A stretch of DNA of 64,000 bases, from positions 1-64,000 of the forward strand of contig CAZFKX010000017.1 in the NCBI GenBank assembly GCA_964519345.1. The letters run 5' to 3'. The DNA comes from Persephonella sp964519345. Its GTDB lineage: Bacteria > Aquificota > Aquificia > Aquificales > Hydrogenothermaceae. Shown here piece after piece: positions 10,201 through 17,481 of this stretch. Position 1 is the first letter of the stretch. Every line of letters starts with the position of its first letter. Under the pieces are notes generated by a model, which was not told the DNA's origin, did not search any database, and was given only the letters and a program-made list of their open reading frames with translations. A program made the translations under genes and the position numbers.

Positions 10201-10280
10201 ATACCTATTATTGTGAAAATTATTATTATTGATATTGTTGTATGATGGTTTTTCAGTATAAATTGTGTAAACTTTTCCAT
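7179..10280 (-). CDS. RND-family efflux transporter, inner-membrane pump
   Basis: The 1033-residue protein has the length and repeat structure of AcrB/HAE1-type RND pumps: an N-terminal membrane helix (about residues 12-30), a large periplasmic loop, a block of helices in the middle, a second periplasmic loop and a C-terminal block. The charged helix-4 motif GMLIDDAVVVLENIERH carries the paired Asp used for proton relay in drug/hydrophobe pumps. It starts one base after the adaptor gene stop, with GAAGGT as ribosome-binding site. Together with the adaptor and TolC homologue upstream it should form a tripartite envelope-spanning exporter driven by the proton gradient. The substrate cannot be predicted. 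Its last 55 bases overlap the EAL gene on the other strand. Confidence 0.93.
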   Translation of the reverse strand: MEKFTQFILKNHHTTISIIIIFTIIGIYGYFQQDRNLFPDADRPQVAVVITQEGSSAKDIAENIAVPVEKQLYTIDKIRTVRSSITDGIAVITAEFEYDKDFSEALTDVSNSLSKIRGKLPKDIKEPSIYRIYSNTQPVIVYALYPKDHTISLADVRQIAENQIKDQLLMVKGVENVDIFGGYRKEIYIIPDMDKISSLNIPLSLIIKKVKNENLTFPAGFIINDRGYFLIKYEGKFEDINEIGDIIIKDSIRLKDIARIEFGYPQNFSLYFGNGKKAIAIAVQRSIDASALDTIHNVRKKVEELKKLYPDLGFEIADTQEDIISLSITNMFEALRDAIIFVSIVILLFLANIRQMIISALSIPFVYGITIGFMWLFDIQFNIVTLTAIILALGMLIDDAVVVLENIERHIHQLGEDIKTAVENGTKEVMLAVLSGTVATSSVLIPLLFVGDYPEKIFRPLSETLLIALWVSYFVSITFIPLIAPYILKKTAGKNIFEKKIYQLVSILLDSLKNMYISAVKSVIYGKKNPLIYFIPLLAVLILSIKSVVPILGNEMMPPMDTGIVKINVILNSNISPEKVERLTEKINKLILSDKNVKKISTAVGSEPGVLSIGSGSPQSISITVTYNTRFERNKDIWTIQRELYRKISEINDIKYISVFEYGATPMSNIKGTVDITVSGDNISVLDSIGNSIIKKLKDITGLKSVYKSWDMDKVTYKIILDKESLEKFRLTPYDVLFQLSAFVKGINISAMSIKNENPLGIRLILPEEKRSFIDHLENYYIDTPLGKVPFSVLGKIEMTVEPTIITRQDLNYTIDIIGFREKGAVSHIADRVQKKLEDIHIPHGYEVSDQGEIKQLSDSLERMFKAVGFGILLLFFSMVPSFRSFSAPLSIISAIPLAVIGGIWALLIADYHRSLPAMMGLILLSGIIVKNSILLIEFIMKHHEEKGDLKKALIESINVRTRPVLMTAFATSAGMIPIAFAWALGLERLAPLAVVAVGGLIVGTFLTLIFIPLVYYFLRNLTNSSGSRGGEK

Positions 10281-10281
10281 C

Positions 10282-11448
10282 TTATTTTTTACCTTCGGAT
10301 AGTATTTTTCCTTTTCCTACAAACAGAGCTCTTCTAAGTGTTGGATTTGATCCGACAGCCACCACCATTCCATCTTTTAGATCTCCCTTTACTACAGCTT
10401 TTCCATGATAAATTCCTATGAGATCTACAGGTATTTTTACCAGTTTTCCGTTATTTTCTGTTATAACGTATCTGTTTCCTGTAACATCAAGTAAAGCATC
10501 TGAAGGCACTATGAATCCCTCAGCCTCATCTAAGAGGATTTCAACAACTATATCAACCCCAACTGGCGAGGAGATTATTTTTGGTGATTTTATCTCTATC
10601 TGGGGTAGTTTTATCTGGGATGTTTTATATTTTTTTGATATATAACCTTCAATCTGGCTGTTTTCATAAAATATTTTTACAGGAGAGTTTATTTTTATTT
10701 TTTCATACATCTCAGGTGGAACGTTTGAAACTATCTTTCTGCCGGAATATATTTCCAGTATGGGTCTGCCTGCAGTAAAAAAACTTCCTTCATACAGGAA
10801 TATTTTGCCTACTTCTCCATCTTTAGGTGATCTTACCGTTCCGTATTCTAATAAAATTTTGTAAGAATTTATCTGATTTTTTAGGGAATCTATTTTCTTT
10901 TTTACAGCTTTTATATTCCTGCGTGCTGTTTTTAGATCTGCTTCTGCTTTTACCAATCTAAGTTTTGAAAACTCAAAAGTTTCCTTAGGTATTGCTTTAT
11001 TTTCAAAAAGAATTTTATCTCTTTCGTAAGTGTCTTTTACGTATATATAGTTTGCTTCGGCAGATTTCAGTTTAATTTTGCTTATTTCCAGCTGTTCTTC
11101 AAGATATTCCAGCTCTTTTCTTAAGGATTTTATTTTTTCTTCAGTCTGTCTTGTGTCTAAAACAGCTAAAACCTGTCCTTTCTTTACACTATCTCCCTCT
11201 TTTACATTAAGTTTAAGTAAGTTTCCAGTAATTTTTGATGATACAGTTATTTTATCTTCTGGATAGATAGTGCCTGTAAATTTTCTGTATATATTAAGCT
11301 TTCCCTTTTTTACATTTTTACCTTCCAGAACCAGCGGTATAGCTTCAGGCTTTATATCTTTTTCGAGAGATTTTTCTCTTTCTTTGATTATTTTAACTCC
11401 TGCTAAAGCTATTAAAATTAAAAGCAGAACAGCGGTAATTTTTTTCAT
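10282..11448 (-). CDS. periplasmic adaptor (membrane fusion) protein of RND exporter
   Basis: This HlyD/AcrA-type adaptor starts with a signal anchor (MKKITAVLLLILIALAGV). A lipoyl-like half motif (GDSVKKGQVLAVLDTRQTE) and a coiled-coil hairpin of about 100 residues follow. The second lipoyl half is GTVRSPKDGEVGKIFLYEG, and beta-barrel domains come last. The start at 11448 is chosen over a GTG at 11460 because the GAGG ribosome-binding site lies between them; ATG 11448 begins one base after the tolC stop. It bridges the RND pump and the TolC channel. Confidence 0.9.
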   Translation of the reverse strand: MKKITAVLLLILIALAGVKIIKEREKSLEKDIKPEAIPLVLEGKNVKKGKLNIYRKFTGTIYPEDKITVSSKITGNLLKLNVKEGDSVKKGQVLAVLDTRQTEEKIKSLRKELEYLEEQLEISKIKLKSAEANYIYVKDTYERDKILFENKAIPKETFEFSKLRLVKAEADLKTARRNIKAVKKKIDSLKNQINSYKILLEYGTVRSPKDGEVGKIFLYEGSFFTAGRPILEIYSGRKIVSNVPPEMYEKIKINSPVKIFYENSQIEGYISKKYKTSQIKLPQIEIKSPKIISSPVGVDIVVEILLDEAEGFIVPSDALLDVTGNRYVITENNGKLVKIPVDLIGIYHGKAVVKGDLKDGMVVAVGSNPTLRRALFVGKGKILSEGKK

Positions 11449-11449
11449 T

Positions 11450-12700
11450 TTATTCCTCACTGATTAAAAAATTTAGATAAGCAACGGCAATTTCCCTTTT
11501 ATAAAATGCCTCGTAATATTTTGTTTCAGCCGCAATCCTGTCAGCCTTAGCTTTTAAAAGATCAAATATGTCAGAAACACCGCTTTCATACTTTATTTTC
11601 TCTATTCTCTCTATTTCTTTTGAAAATTTTATCTGTTTTTCTGCAGATTTTATTCTTTCTTCTGAAATTTTTATATCACTTAACGCTTTATTAATCTCTT
11701 TCTTAAGATTTAAAACAATTGATTTTTCTTTTTCTTTAAGAAGTCTGTAATTTTTCTTCCCTTCCAATACGGCCGATGCTCTTTTCCCGAAATCAAAAAG
11801 CGTGTACTTTATATTAAGACCTATTCTGTAATAATCAAAGCTTTCTCCTGAAGCGTATCTTTTTGAGTAGATAAGGTCAAGATCTAACTGGGGATAAAAT
11901 AATGATTTTTGTTTTTTTATAAACTCTTTTGTTTTTTCCTTCTCAATCTGAACTTTTTTAAGATACAGGAGGTTTTCGATTTCTTTAATTTCCGGGATCT
12001 GGGTTTTGTTTTTTATATCTTCAAAATTTTTAAGCTCAAGATCTTGCCTGCCTATGAGATATCTGATCTCATATTTTAAATTGTCAATATCTGACTTTAT
12101 CTTTTCAAATTTTGTGTATGCATCTTGGAGCTGGTATTCAACTTTAAGGATATCAACTTCTGCTTTTTTTCCGGCTTTTACAGATACAGCTATATTCTCT
12201 TTCAGCTTTTTTAAGGAGTCTATATAGGCTTTCAATGATTTTTCCTGTTTGTTTAACAGCAGAATATTTAGATAGATTTTTTTTATCTTGTATATAAGCT
12301 CGTTTTTCGTTAGTCTTTCTTCTGTATCGGCTGAATATAATTCTTTTTCTGCTATCTTTAATTCTGAAGATATCCTGAATCCTGTGAATATGGGAACACT
12401 GTAACCTATGCCGAGACTGTAAAAATTATTGGCAAAAGTCATTCCGGCAATCCCTTTAGATGGATCTAAAAAACCAAGATTTGTTTTTTCACTTAAGTGC
12501 TCGTAACCGCCGTAAAGATAAAACTTTCCATAAATAGACGATCTTATCTGCTTTTCTTTCTCCCTGTATATCTCTTTTTTTATTTTCTTTTCTTTTATTA
12601 TAGGGCTGTGAATCAGAGCTTCCTGTATAAGATGCTCTAAAGTAACCCCGTAAGAAGACAAGCTTATAAAAAGCAGCAGAATAGTTATGTTTCTCATCAT
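11450..12700 (-). CDS. TolC-family outer membrane channel
   Basis: The 416-residue protein begins with a signal peptide (MMRNITILLLFISLSSYG) and continues with the long helical repeats of the outer membrane efflux protein family. The internal duplication shows as two similar stretches, VTLEHLIQEALIHSP near the N-terminus and the ESGVSDIFDLLKAKADR region near the C-terminus, the latter typical of the second repeat. TolC homologues form trimeric beta-barrel channels with a periplasmic helical tunnel. It is the first gene of the three-gene exporter operon. No ribosome-binding site precedes the ATG; instead a perfect palindrome ends at the second base before it. Confidence 0.9.
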   Translation of the reverse strand: MMRNITILLLFISLSSYGVTLEHLIQEALIHSPIIKEKKIKKEIYREKEKQIRSSIYGKFYLYGGYEHLSEKTNLGFLDPSKGIAGMTFANNFYSLGIGYSVPIFTGFRISSELKIAEKELYSADTEERLTKNELIYKIKKIYLNILLLNKQEKSLKAYIDSLKKLKENIAVSVKAGKKAEVDILKVEYQLQDAYTKFEKIKSDIDNLKYEIRYLIGRQDLELKNFEDIKNKTQIPEIKEIENLLYLKKVQIEKEKTKEFIKKQKSLFYPQLDLDLIYSKRYASGESFDYYRIGLNIKYTLFDFGKRASAVLEGKKNYRLLKEKEKSIVLNLKKEINKALSDIKISEERIKSAEKQIKFSKEIERIEKIKYESGVSDIFDLLKAKADRIAAETKYYEAFYKREIAVAYLNFLISEE

Positions 12701-12701
12701 T

Positions 12702-12729
12702 TTTAAAGTTATAAGTTTATAACTTTAAA
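12702..12729. promoter_or_regulatory. 28-bp perfect palindrome, likely operator of the efflux operon
   Basis: Arms TTTAAAGTTATAA and TTATAACTTTAAA are exact inverted copies separated by two bases. The palindrome covers the predicted transcription start, overlaps the -10 box by two bases and ends two bases before the tolC start codon. Such placement is typical of repressor operators (for example TetR- or MarR-type) that control efflux genes. No regulator gene lies next to it, so the repressor must be encoded elsewhere. Confidence 0.7.
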
Positions 12730-12756
12730 TATAATAAAAATTTTTTAAAAAGTCAA
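12728..12756 (-). promoter_or_regulatory. sigma-70-type promoter of tolC-adaptor-RND operon
   Basis: On the minus strand TTGACT (12751-12756) and TATATT (12728-12733) are separated by exactly 17 bases. The start of transcription would fall near 12721, giving a leader of only about 20 bases that lacks a Shine-Dalgarno sequence. Confidence 0.7.
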
Positions 12757-12807
12757 TATGTTATGTTATAATATTAATAATAATAATTGTTATTGATAAA
12801 TTAAAAA

Positions 12808-12891
12808 ATGGAAATAAAAGACAGCTTTATTATATCAATATCTTTTATCTTAGGGCTTATATCAATCCTGATTATTTTTATTTTTATATGA
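12808..12891 (+). CDS. possible 27-residue hydrophobic peptide
   Basis: A short frame from ATG 12808 to TGA 12889-12891 would encode a peptide that is almost entirely a single membrane helix after the start MEIKDS. It lies in the gap between the divergent tolC start and the 3' end of pabB and overlaps the latter by eight bases. There is no ribosome-binding site. AT-rich DNA easily produces such frames, so this is a candidate only. Confidence 0.2.
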   Translation: MEIKDSFIISISFILGLISILIIFIFI

Positions 12892-14041
12892 ACAAAGATC
12901 TGATATTTGCATCAAGTTTTATTAAGGTTTCTTCATACTCCATATCCGGATCTGAATCTGCAACAATTCCACTTCCAACATAGATACTGCATCTGTTTCC
13001 TTTGAATATTGACTGTCTTATCGCCACACTCATAACAAAATCAAGATTTGGTTTTATTAAAACCGTTGCACCGCAGTAAACGGATCTACTTATATCTTCA
13101 AGCTGAGAAATTATTTCTACAGCTTTTATCTTTGGAGCACCTGTTACCGATCCTGGAGGAAATGTATTATCTATTATTTCCTGAAGGGAGACGGAATCTT
13201 TCAATTGGGAGCTTACTGTTGATACCATCTGAAAAATAGATCTATACTTCTCAACATCAAATAGTTTCTCAACCTTTACAGACCCTCTTTCTGAAATTCT
13301 GCCGAGATCATTCCTCATGAGATCTGTTATCATGAGATTTTCGGCTCTTTCTTTTTCGGAATTTCTAAGTTCCATCTCAAGCTTAATGTCTTCTTCAGAC
13401 GATTTTCCTCTTTTCCTTGTTCCTTTGATAGGTTTTGTTATTATCTTTTTTCCTGCTTTTTTTAGGAAAAGTTCCATTGATGCAGACACTAAGGAAAAAT
13501 AAGTATCTTTAATAAGCATAAGGTAAGGAGTAGGTTGGTAATTTATAAGATTAAAAAAAACACTCTCTGGATGAAAGCAACCTCTTATATCAACCCTATG
13601 GGCTATATTTACCTGGTATATATCTCCTTTAGATATTGATTTTTTTGCTTCAGAAACTTTATCAATATACTTCTTCCTATCAGTATTAAAGATTATGTCT
13701 GTAATAATACTTTTACTTGAATATTTTTTTATATCGCCTTTCCTGTAATTCTTAAAAAGCAGACCGTAAATATCAGGAAGCCTTAGATCGTCCTTTTGGG
13801 GTATTTTCTTTTTTAGAACTTTTCTTTTGCCGTATTCATAAGATATAAAGCCTGTAAAGTACAACCCTTTTTCTTTGACAAGCTTTTCTATAAATATAAA
13901 AGGTTTATCAGTTTTAAATTTTCTTTTATTAATACGTAGAATACCATTACTGTAAGTTAATCTTATAATTGGTCTGTCAAATATGTATATACCTTTTTCT
14001 TCAAACCATCCATCTTCTTCAGAGTATAAATAAATTTTCAT
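12884..14041 (-). CDS. pabB: aminodeoxychorismate synthase component I
   Basis: The 385-residue product is a chorismate-utilising enzyme. Motifs are KPIKGTRKRG, with the active-site Lys that marks PabB rather than TrpE, then the region ENLMITDLMRNDLGRI, the segment FPPGSVTGAPKIKA and the C-terminal YVGSGIVADSDPDMEYEET. PabB converts chorismate and ammonia (from PabA) to 4-amino-4-deoxychorismate for folate synthesis. GAAGGAAG lies before the ATG. A PabA/TrpG glutaminase is encoded at 35787-36389, away from this gene. It stands as a single gene, divergent from the FliM-like gene. An anthranilate synthase role is less likely because of the PIKGT motif. Confidence 0.9.
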   Translation of the reverse strand: MKIYLYSEEDGWFEEKGIYIFDRPIIRLTYSNGILRINKRKFKTDKPFIFIEKLVKEKGLYFTGFISYEYGKRKVLKKKIPQKDDLRLPDIYGLLFKNYRKGDIKKYSSKSIITDIIFNTDRKKYIDKVSEAKKSISKGDIYQVNIAHRVDIRGCFHPESVFFNLINYQPTPYLMLIKDTYFSLVSASMELFLKKAGKKIITKPIKGTRKRGKSSEEDIKLEMELRNSEKERAENLMITDLMRNDLGRISERGSVKVEKLFDVEKYRSIFQMVSTVSSQLKDSVSLQEIIDNTFPPGSVTGAPKIKAVEIISQLEDISRSVYCGATVLIKPNLDFVMSVAIRQSIFKGNRCSIYVGSGIVADSDPDMEYEETLIKLDANIRSLFI

Positions 14042-14108
14042 TATAAACTTCCTTCTGCAAGAAAAAGTGCTTATAATTATAATTAAGGATTACTCTAAGA
14101 GAGGAATA

Positions 14109-14879
14109 ATGAGAAAGCTTATACCTAAGGAAGAGCTTGACGCACTTTTCAAAGAGATATACAGTACAGAAACGACAGAAACAGATTATAACATACAGAA
14201 GAAAGAAATAAAACCGTTAGACAGCAGGTATAGATTTTTAATGTACAGGTATAAAACTGCTTTAAAGAAAATATTGATCTCAAATCTACCTGTTAAGGTT
14301 AATATACAAAACACATCTGTAACAAAAAACGGTGGATTTGAGGACAAAAATCTTCTACTGTATTCCTACGATATAGAGGGTAAATTTAGATTTTTTGTGG
14401 GAATATCAGAAAGTATAACATCTGTTGAAAAAAAGATTTATGAGGAAAATATATACTCACTCTTTAAGAATGAGTATGATCTTTACAGTATTATGGAAAA
14501 TATTTCTGTTTCTATTGTTAAAACTGTTCAGAATGATTTTCCTTTTAAATTCAAAAAGATTAACGGCTCTGCTGTTCAGTTTTATAACGATGATTTTGTA
14601 ATTTTTGATTACAGTTTGAATCTGGATGGAGAGAACGTTGTTATTTCCCTCTTATTTGAAGAGCTTATGCTTGAAGCTGTAGAGCCGGACGTATTTATAT
14701 ACTCTCCGCCAACATCTTACGGCAAAAAACTTCTGGAAAGAGTTAAAAAAAGAGTGTCATTAAAACTCTATGTTGAAAGCGAGCCTTTTAATATAGATCT
14801 TAATAAACTTAAAGAAGGGTGTATTGTAGATCTCGGTAATACAAAATTTACAAACAGTATAAAGGGAGAAGAGAGATAG
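14109..14879 (+). CDS. FliM-like protein (weak assignment)
   Basis: The 257-residue product begins MRKLIPKEELDALFKEI, which resembles the N-terminal CheY-binding segment of FliM flagellar switch proteins (LSQxEIDALL). The rest is diverged; the last 40 residues (VKKRVSLKLYVESEP ... LKEGCIVDLGN) look like half of a SpoA/FliN fold. FliM is usually about 330 residues, so this is short. The start at 14109 is preferred to 14067 because AGAGAGGA lies directly before it. The gene that follows clearly contains a SpoA domain, which supports the link, and a kinase-regulator pair of sigma-54 type comes next. It could belong to a flagellar switch or another SpoA-containing export system. No other flagellar genes are in the window. 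Confidence 0.45.
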   Translation: MRKLIPKEELDALFKEIYSTETTETDYNIQKKEIKPLDSRYRFLMYRYKTALKKILISNLPVKVNIQNTSVTKNGGFEDKNLLLYSYDIEGKFRFFVGISESITSVEKKIYEENIYSLFKNEYDLYSIMENISVSIVKTVQNDFPFKFKKINGSAVQFYNDDFVIFDYSLNLDGENVVISLLFEELMLEAVEPDVFIYSPPTSYGKKLLERVKKRVSLKLYVESEPFNIDLNKLKEGCIVDLGNTKFTNSIKGEER

Positions 14880-15058
14880 AAAAGCTAATATCAGAATTTT
14901 TAAAGGACAGGGTTGAGGATTTCAAGATTAAAAAAGGTTTTAACGGAGAGACAGAAGGGGGATACTACTGTATATCTTCTGGAAAGGGAACTCTTTATAT
15001 AAAAAATGATCTGTTTGTTTTTTTCGTTTTTCAGGAGGGTTCGGGATGGGGTGAGAGT
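14880..15058 (+). other. coding-like stretch upstream of the SpoA gene with a frame change
   Basis: Directly after the TAG of the FliM-like gene, the same frame reads protein-like (KLISEFLKDRVEDFKIKKG) to about 14939. Then the protein-like signal continues in the frame of the SpoA gene (FNGETEGGYYCISSG...). The switch falls at the run of six A and the following GGTTT (14931-14941), where one base appears to be missing. No ATG, GTG or TTG opens this stretch in either frame. It may be a frameshift mutation, an assembly error in a homopolymer, or slippage. Confidence 0.5.
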
Positions 15059-15442
15059 TTGTTTGAAAAAATATTTAAAGATAAGGATTACAGATCAGAG
15101 ATTGTTGAAAATCCAAAAATAAGCGAAGAATCGCTCAGTGTGGACGTTATTACGGATGGTATTCTTTATAAGAATAGTATTCTGATAGAGCATTCACTTG
15201 AGAGGGAGGAAGAGAGAACTCCTTTTCAGAAAAATATCCCTATTCCTGTTGTTGTGAGACTTATGAAAAGGGATATAACCGTTTCAGATATAGACAGGAT
15301 AGGAGAGACGACAGAGATTCTCATTTCAGAAAATGAAGAAAAAGATGTTGAACTTCTTGTTAATGGTGAGGTAATAGGAAAAGGTGTAGTTTTTAAAGAA
15401 AGAGATTCTTTGAAACTAAAAATAACAGATCTGTATCTTTAA
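15059..15442 (+). CDS. SpoA/FliN-domain protein, 5' part probably lost to a frameshift
   Basis: The C-terminal 65 residues (from IPVVVRLMKRDITVSDIDRI to KLKITDLYL) follow the SpoA/FliN pattern: a hydrophobic strand, a short helix with DIDRIGET, then LLVNGEVIGKGVV, equivalent to the NGxxxGxGEV core of FliN. FliN forms the cytoplasmic C-ring with FliM. The TTG at 15059 follows GGGGTGAG, but the frame is open and protein-like far upstream, to 14933. This start is therefore the best available standard codon, not a convincing one. The stop is followed two bases later by the sensor kinase ATG, so expression is coupled. Confidence 0.5.
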   Translation: MFEKIFKDKDYRSEIVENPKISEESLSVDVITDGILYKNSILIEHSLEREEERTPFQKNIPIPVVVRLMKRDITVSDIDRIGETTEILISENEEKDVELLVNGEVIGKGVVFKERDSLKLKITDLYL

Positions 15443-15444
15443 GT

Positions 15445-17481
15445 ATGGAAGCTTTATTTTTTTCCTGGATTATACTGTTAATAGCAGTTTATTCTTTAAA
15501 TAGAGGAATAGATAAGCATTTATTTCTGTATATATCTGTGTTTCCTCTCTTTCTGGCATCTATATCTGACAACTTTTATATAACTTATGAGTTTAGAGAT
15601 TTCTTTTATATAGTTTTTATACTATCTGTTTTTCTGTATCTTAATAACGACAAACCTTTAAAATTTAAGATACCTTTTGTTGTCTGGTTTCTTGTTTTGG
15701 GAATGGTATCGCTGGCAGGATCTGTTTATACCAAGGAATATCTCACATTTGCCGTTCCCCTTGCCTTTATAACATTAATGTTTAGAAATTATAAAAATCG
15801 TTTTGATTTTCTTTTATGGACGTTGATATTATTTTTTAATATTGTTCTTTTCATACTTGTAAATAGTCTTTTTTATTACGGCAATATACTACTTTCTATT
15901 TATCTTCTTATTAGTAGTGTATCAGAATATACAGAAACAGCTGAACAGGAAAAGAAGGATTATAGAGAACTTGTAGATAGAGCAATACAGAGTGAAATAC
16001 AAAAGCAGTATTCTGAACTTGACGACGAACTCAAGATAACATATAAAAAATTGAAAGAGATATTTAAGCTTAGCAACTATACTATACTCCCTATAAAGCT
16101 TGAAGATATAGCAGAAAGGGTTGTAGAAGGACTGCACAATCTTGGGTATTCAGGAGTTGTTATATATATTGAGGAGAATGAGAAAGAGATTTTTAAAAAA
16201 AGTGGTTTTTTTCCATATATAAAAAAGTTTCGCGAAAATGGATTTAAAGAGATAGACAAGATTCATATATCTGAGGATGAAAAATCTATATTTCTTCCAA
16301 TGTATAGTGATAAGGGAAAGATAGGCGTATTAGGTGTTTATAAGAAAGAGAGAATATTTCCTAAGGAGATAGAATATCTGTCAACGTATGCAAATTCTGT
16401 TGCAACATCAATAGCCAAGACGCTTTACTTTGATAAGATAAATAAATTACAGGAGCTTTTTGGCAAAACGTTTGAATCTGTTGATATAGGTATAGCTATA
16501 GTTGATAAAAACTTTCTTGTTGAAACTGTAAACTCTGCACTCGAAAAGATTGTAGGTCATAAGATAACTGGAGACCTTTTTGAAAATATACCTGAACTGC
16601 TTCCCTTGAAATCAGAGATAGAGGGTGTTATAAGTAATAAACAGCCCCTTGATACCGTTTTTTCTTCAGTAAGCAAAAAAGGTTTTATCTATAGAGTTAA
16701 GGTTCTTCCCCTTGCTTCAACACCTGAAGAAAAGGAGCGAATAGAAAAACTTGTTATTATTATTGAGGATATAACTGAAAAAGAAAAGTTGGAAGCTCAG
16801 CTTTTACAGACAGAAAAACACGCCGTTATAGGAAAACTTGCAGCTGGACTTTCTCATGATATAAAGAATCCTCTAACAGCTATATCCGCATATGCTTTTA
16901 CAGTTAAGAAGAAGGGGGAAAAGCTGAAAGATAAAACGCTTATTAATCTCGGCGAAAAAATTGAGAATAACAGTAAGAGGGCTGAAGATATAATAAATAA
17001 GCTTTTAAATTATGCTAAACCTTCCTATTACAAAGAAAAGGTTGTTGATCTTAGAGAGGTTTTAAATACATCAATCGATTTTTCTATTCCTGCATCTAAG
17101 AGGAAAAATATTAAAATAAATAAAAGATTAGAAAAAGGTGTGTATGTTTATGGAGATCCAGGATCCCTCCAGCAGGTTTTTATTAATCTTATTATAAACG
17201 CTGCTGAGGCTATGAACTATTCGGGAAATATATGGATAAATTTGAAGAAAAACGGCGATAAAGCTGTTATAAAGATAAAAGACGATGGCGAGGGAATACC
17301 TGAAAATATAAAAGATGAGATTTTTGATCCGTTTTTTACGACAAAAGAGAAAGGAACAGGATTAGGACTTTCGGTTGTAAAAAGGATAGTTAATGACCAC
17401 AGGGGAGAGATTTATTTTGAAAGTAAGGAGGGAGAAGGAACAGAATTTATAATAAAATTACCTGTTGCAGAGGATGTATGA
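15445..17481 (+). CDS. membrane-bound sensor histidine kinase (GAF-PAS-HisKA-HATPase)
   Basis: The 678-residue protein has about six membrane helices in its first 160 residues, a coiled linker, and a GAF-like domain (about 215-335). A PAS domain (about 345-455) and the transmitter follow. The phosphoacceptor His is in GLSHDIKNPLTAISAYAF (residue 471) and the ATPase has the N box NLIINAAEAM, the G1 box DDGEGIPENI and the G2 box GTGLGLSVVK. The transmitter resembles NtrB/AtoS/FleS kinases that pair with sigma-54 activators. It overlaps the response regulator gene by four bases (ATGA), so they are a cognate pair. The input signal is unknown; the multi-helix N-terminus could sense a membrane or small-molecule cue. 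Confidence 0.92.
   Translation: MEALFFSWIILLIAVYSLNRGIDKHLFLYISVFPLFLASISDNFYITYEFRDFFYIVFILSVFLYLNNDKPLKFKIPFVVWFLVLGMVSLAGSVYTKEYLTFAVPLAFITLMFRNYKNRFDFLLWTLILFFNIVLFILVNSLFYYGNILLSIYLLISSVSEYTETAEQEKKDYRELVDRAIQSEIQKQYSELDDELKITYKKLKEIFKLSNYTILPIKLEDIAERVVEGLHNLGYSGVVIYIEENEKEIFKKSGFFPYIKKFRENGFKEIDKIHISEDEKSIFLPMYSDKGKIGVLGVYKKERIFPKEIEYLSTYANSVATSIAKTLYFDKINKLQELFGKTFESVDIGIAIVDKNFLVETVNSALEKIVGHKITGDLFENIPELLPLKSEIEGVISNKQPLDTVFSSVSKKGFIYRVKVLPLASTPEEKERIEKLVIIIEDITEKEKLEAQLLQTEKHAVIGKLAAGLSHDIKNPLTAISAYAFTVKKKGEKLKDKTLINLGEKIENNSKRAEDIINKLLNYAKPSYYKEKVVDLREVLNTSIDFSIPASKRKNIKINKRLEKGVYVYGDPGSLQQVFINLIINAAEAMNYSGNIWINLKKNGDKAVIKIKDDGEGIPENIKDEIFDPFFTTKEKGTGLGLSVVKRIVNDHRGEIYFESKEGEGTEFIIKLPVAEDV

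Noticed and set aside
14931..14937. AAAAAAG heptamer as a classical -1 ribosomal slippery site
   Set aside because: The codon phase is wrong: the incoming frame reads ATT AAA AAA GGT, not xxA AAA AAG. Slippage on the six A remains possible but the standard tandem-slip site does not apply.
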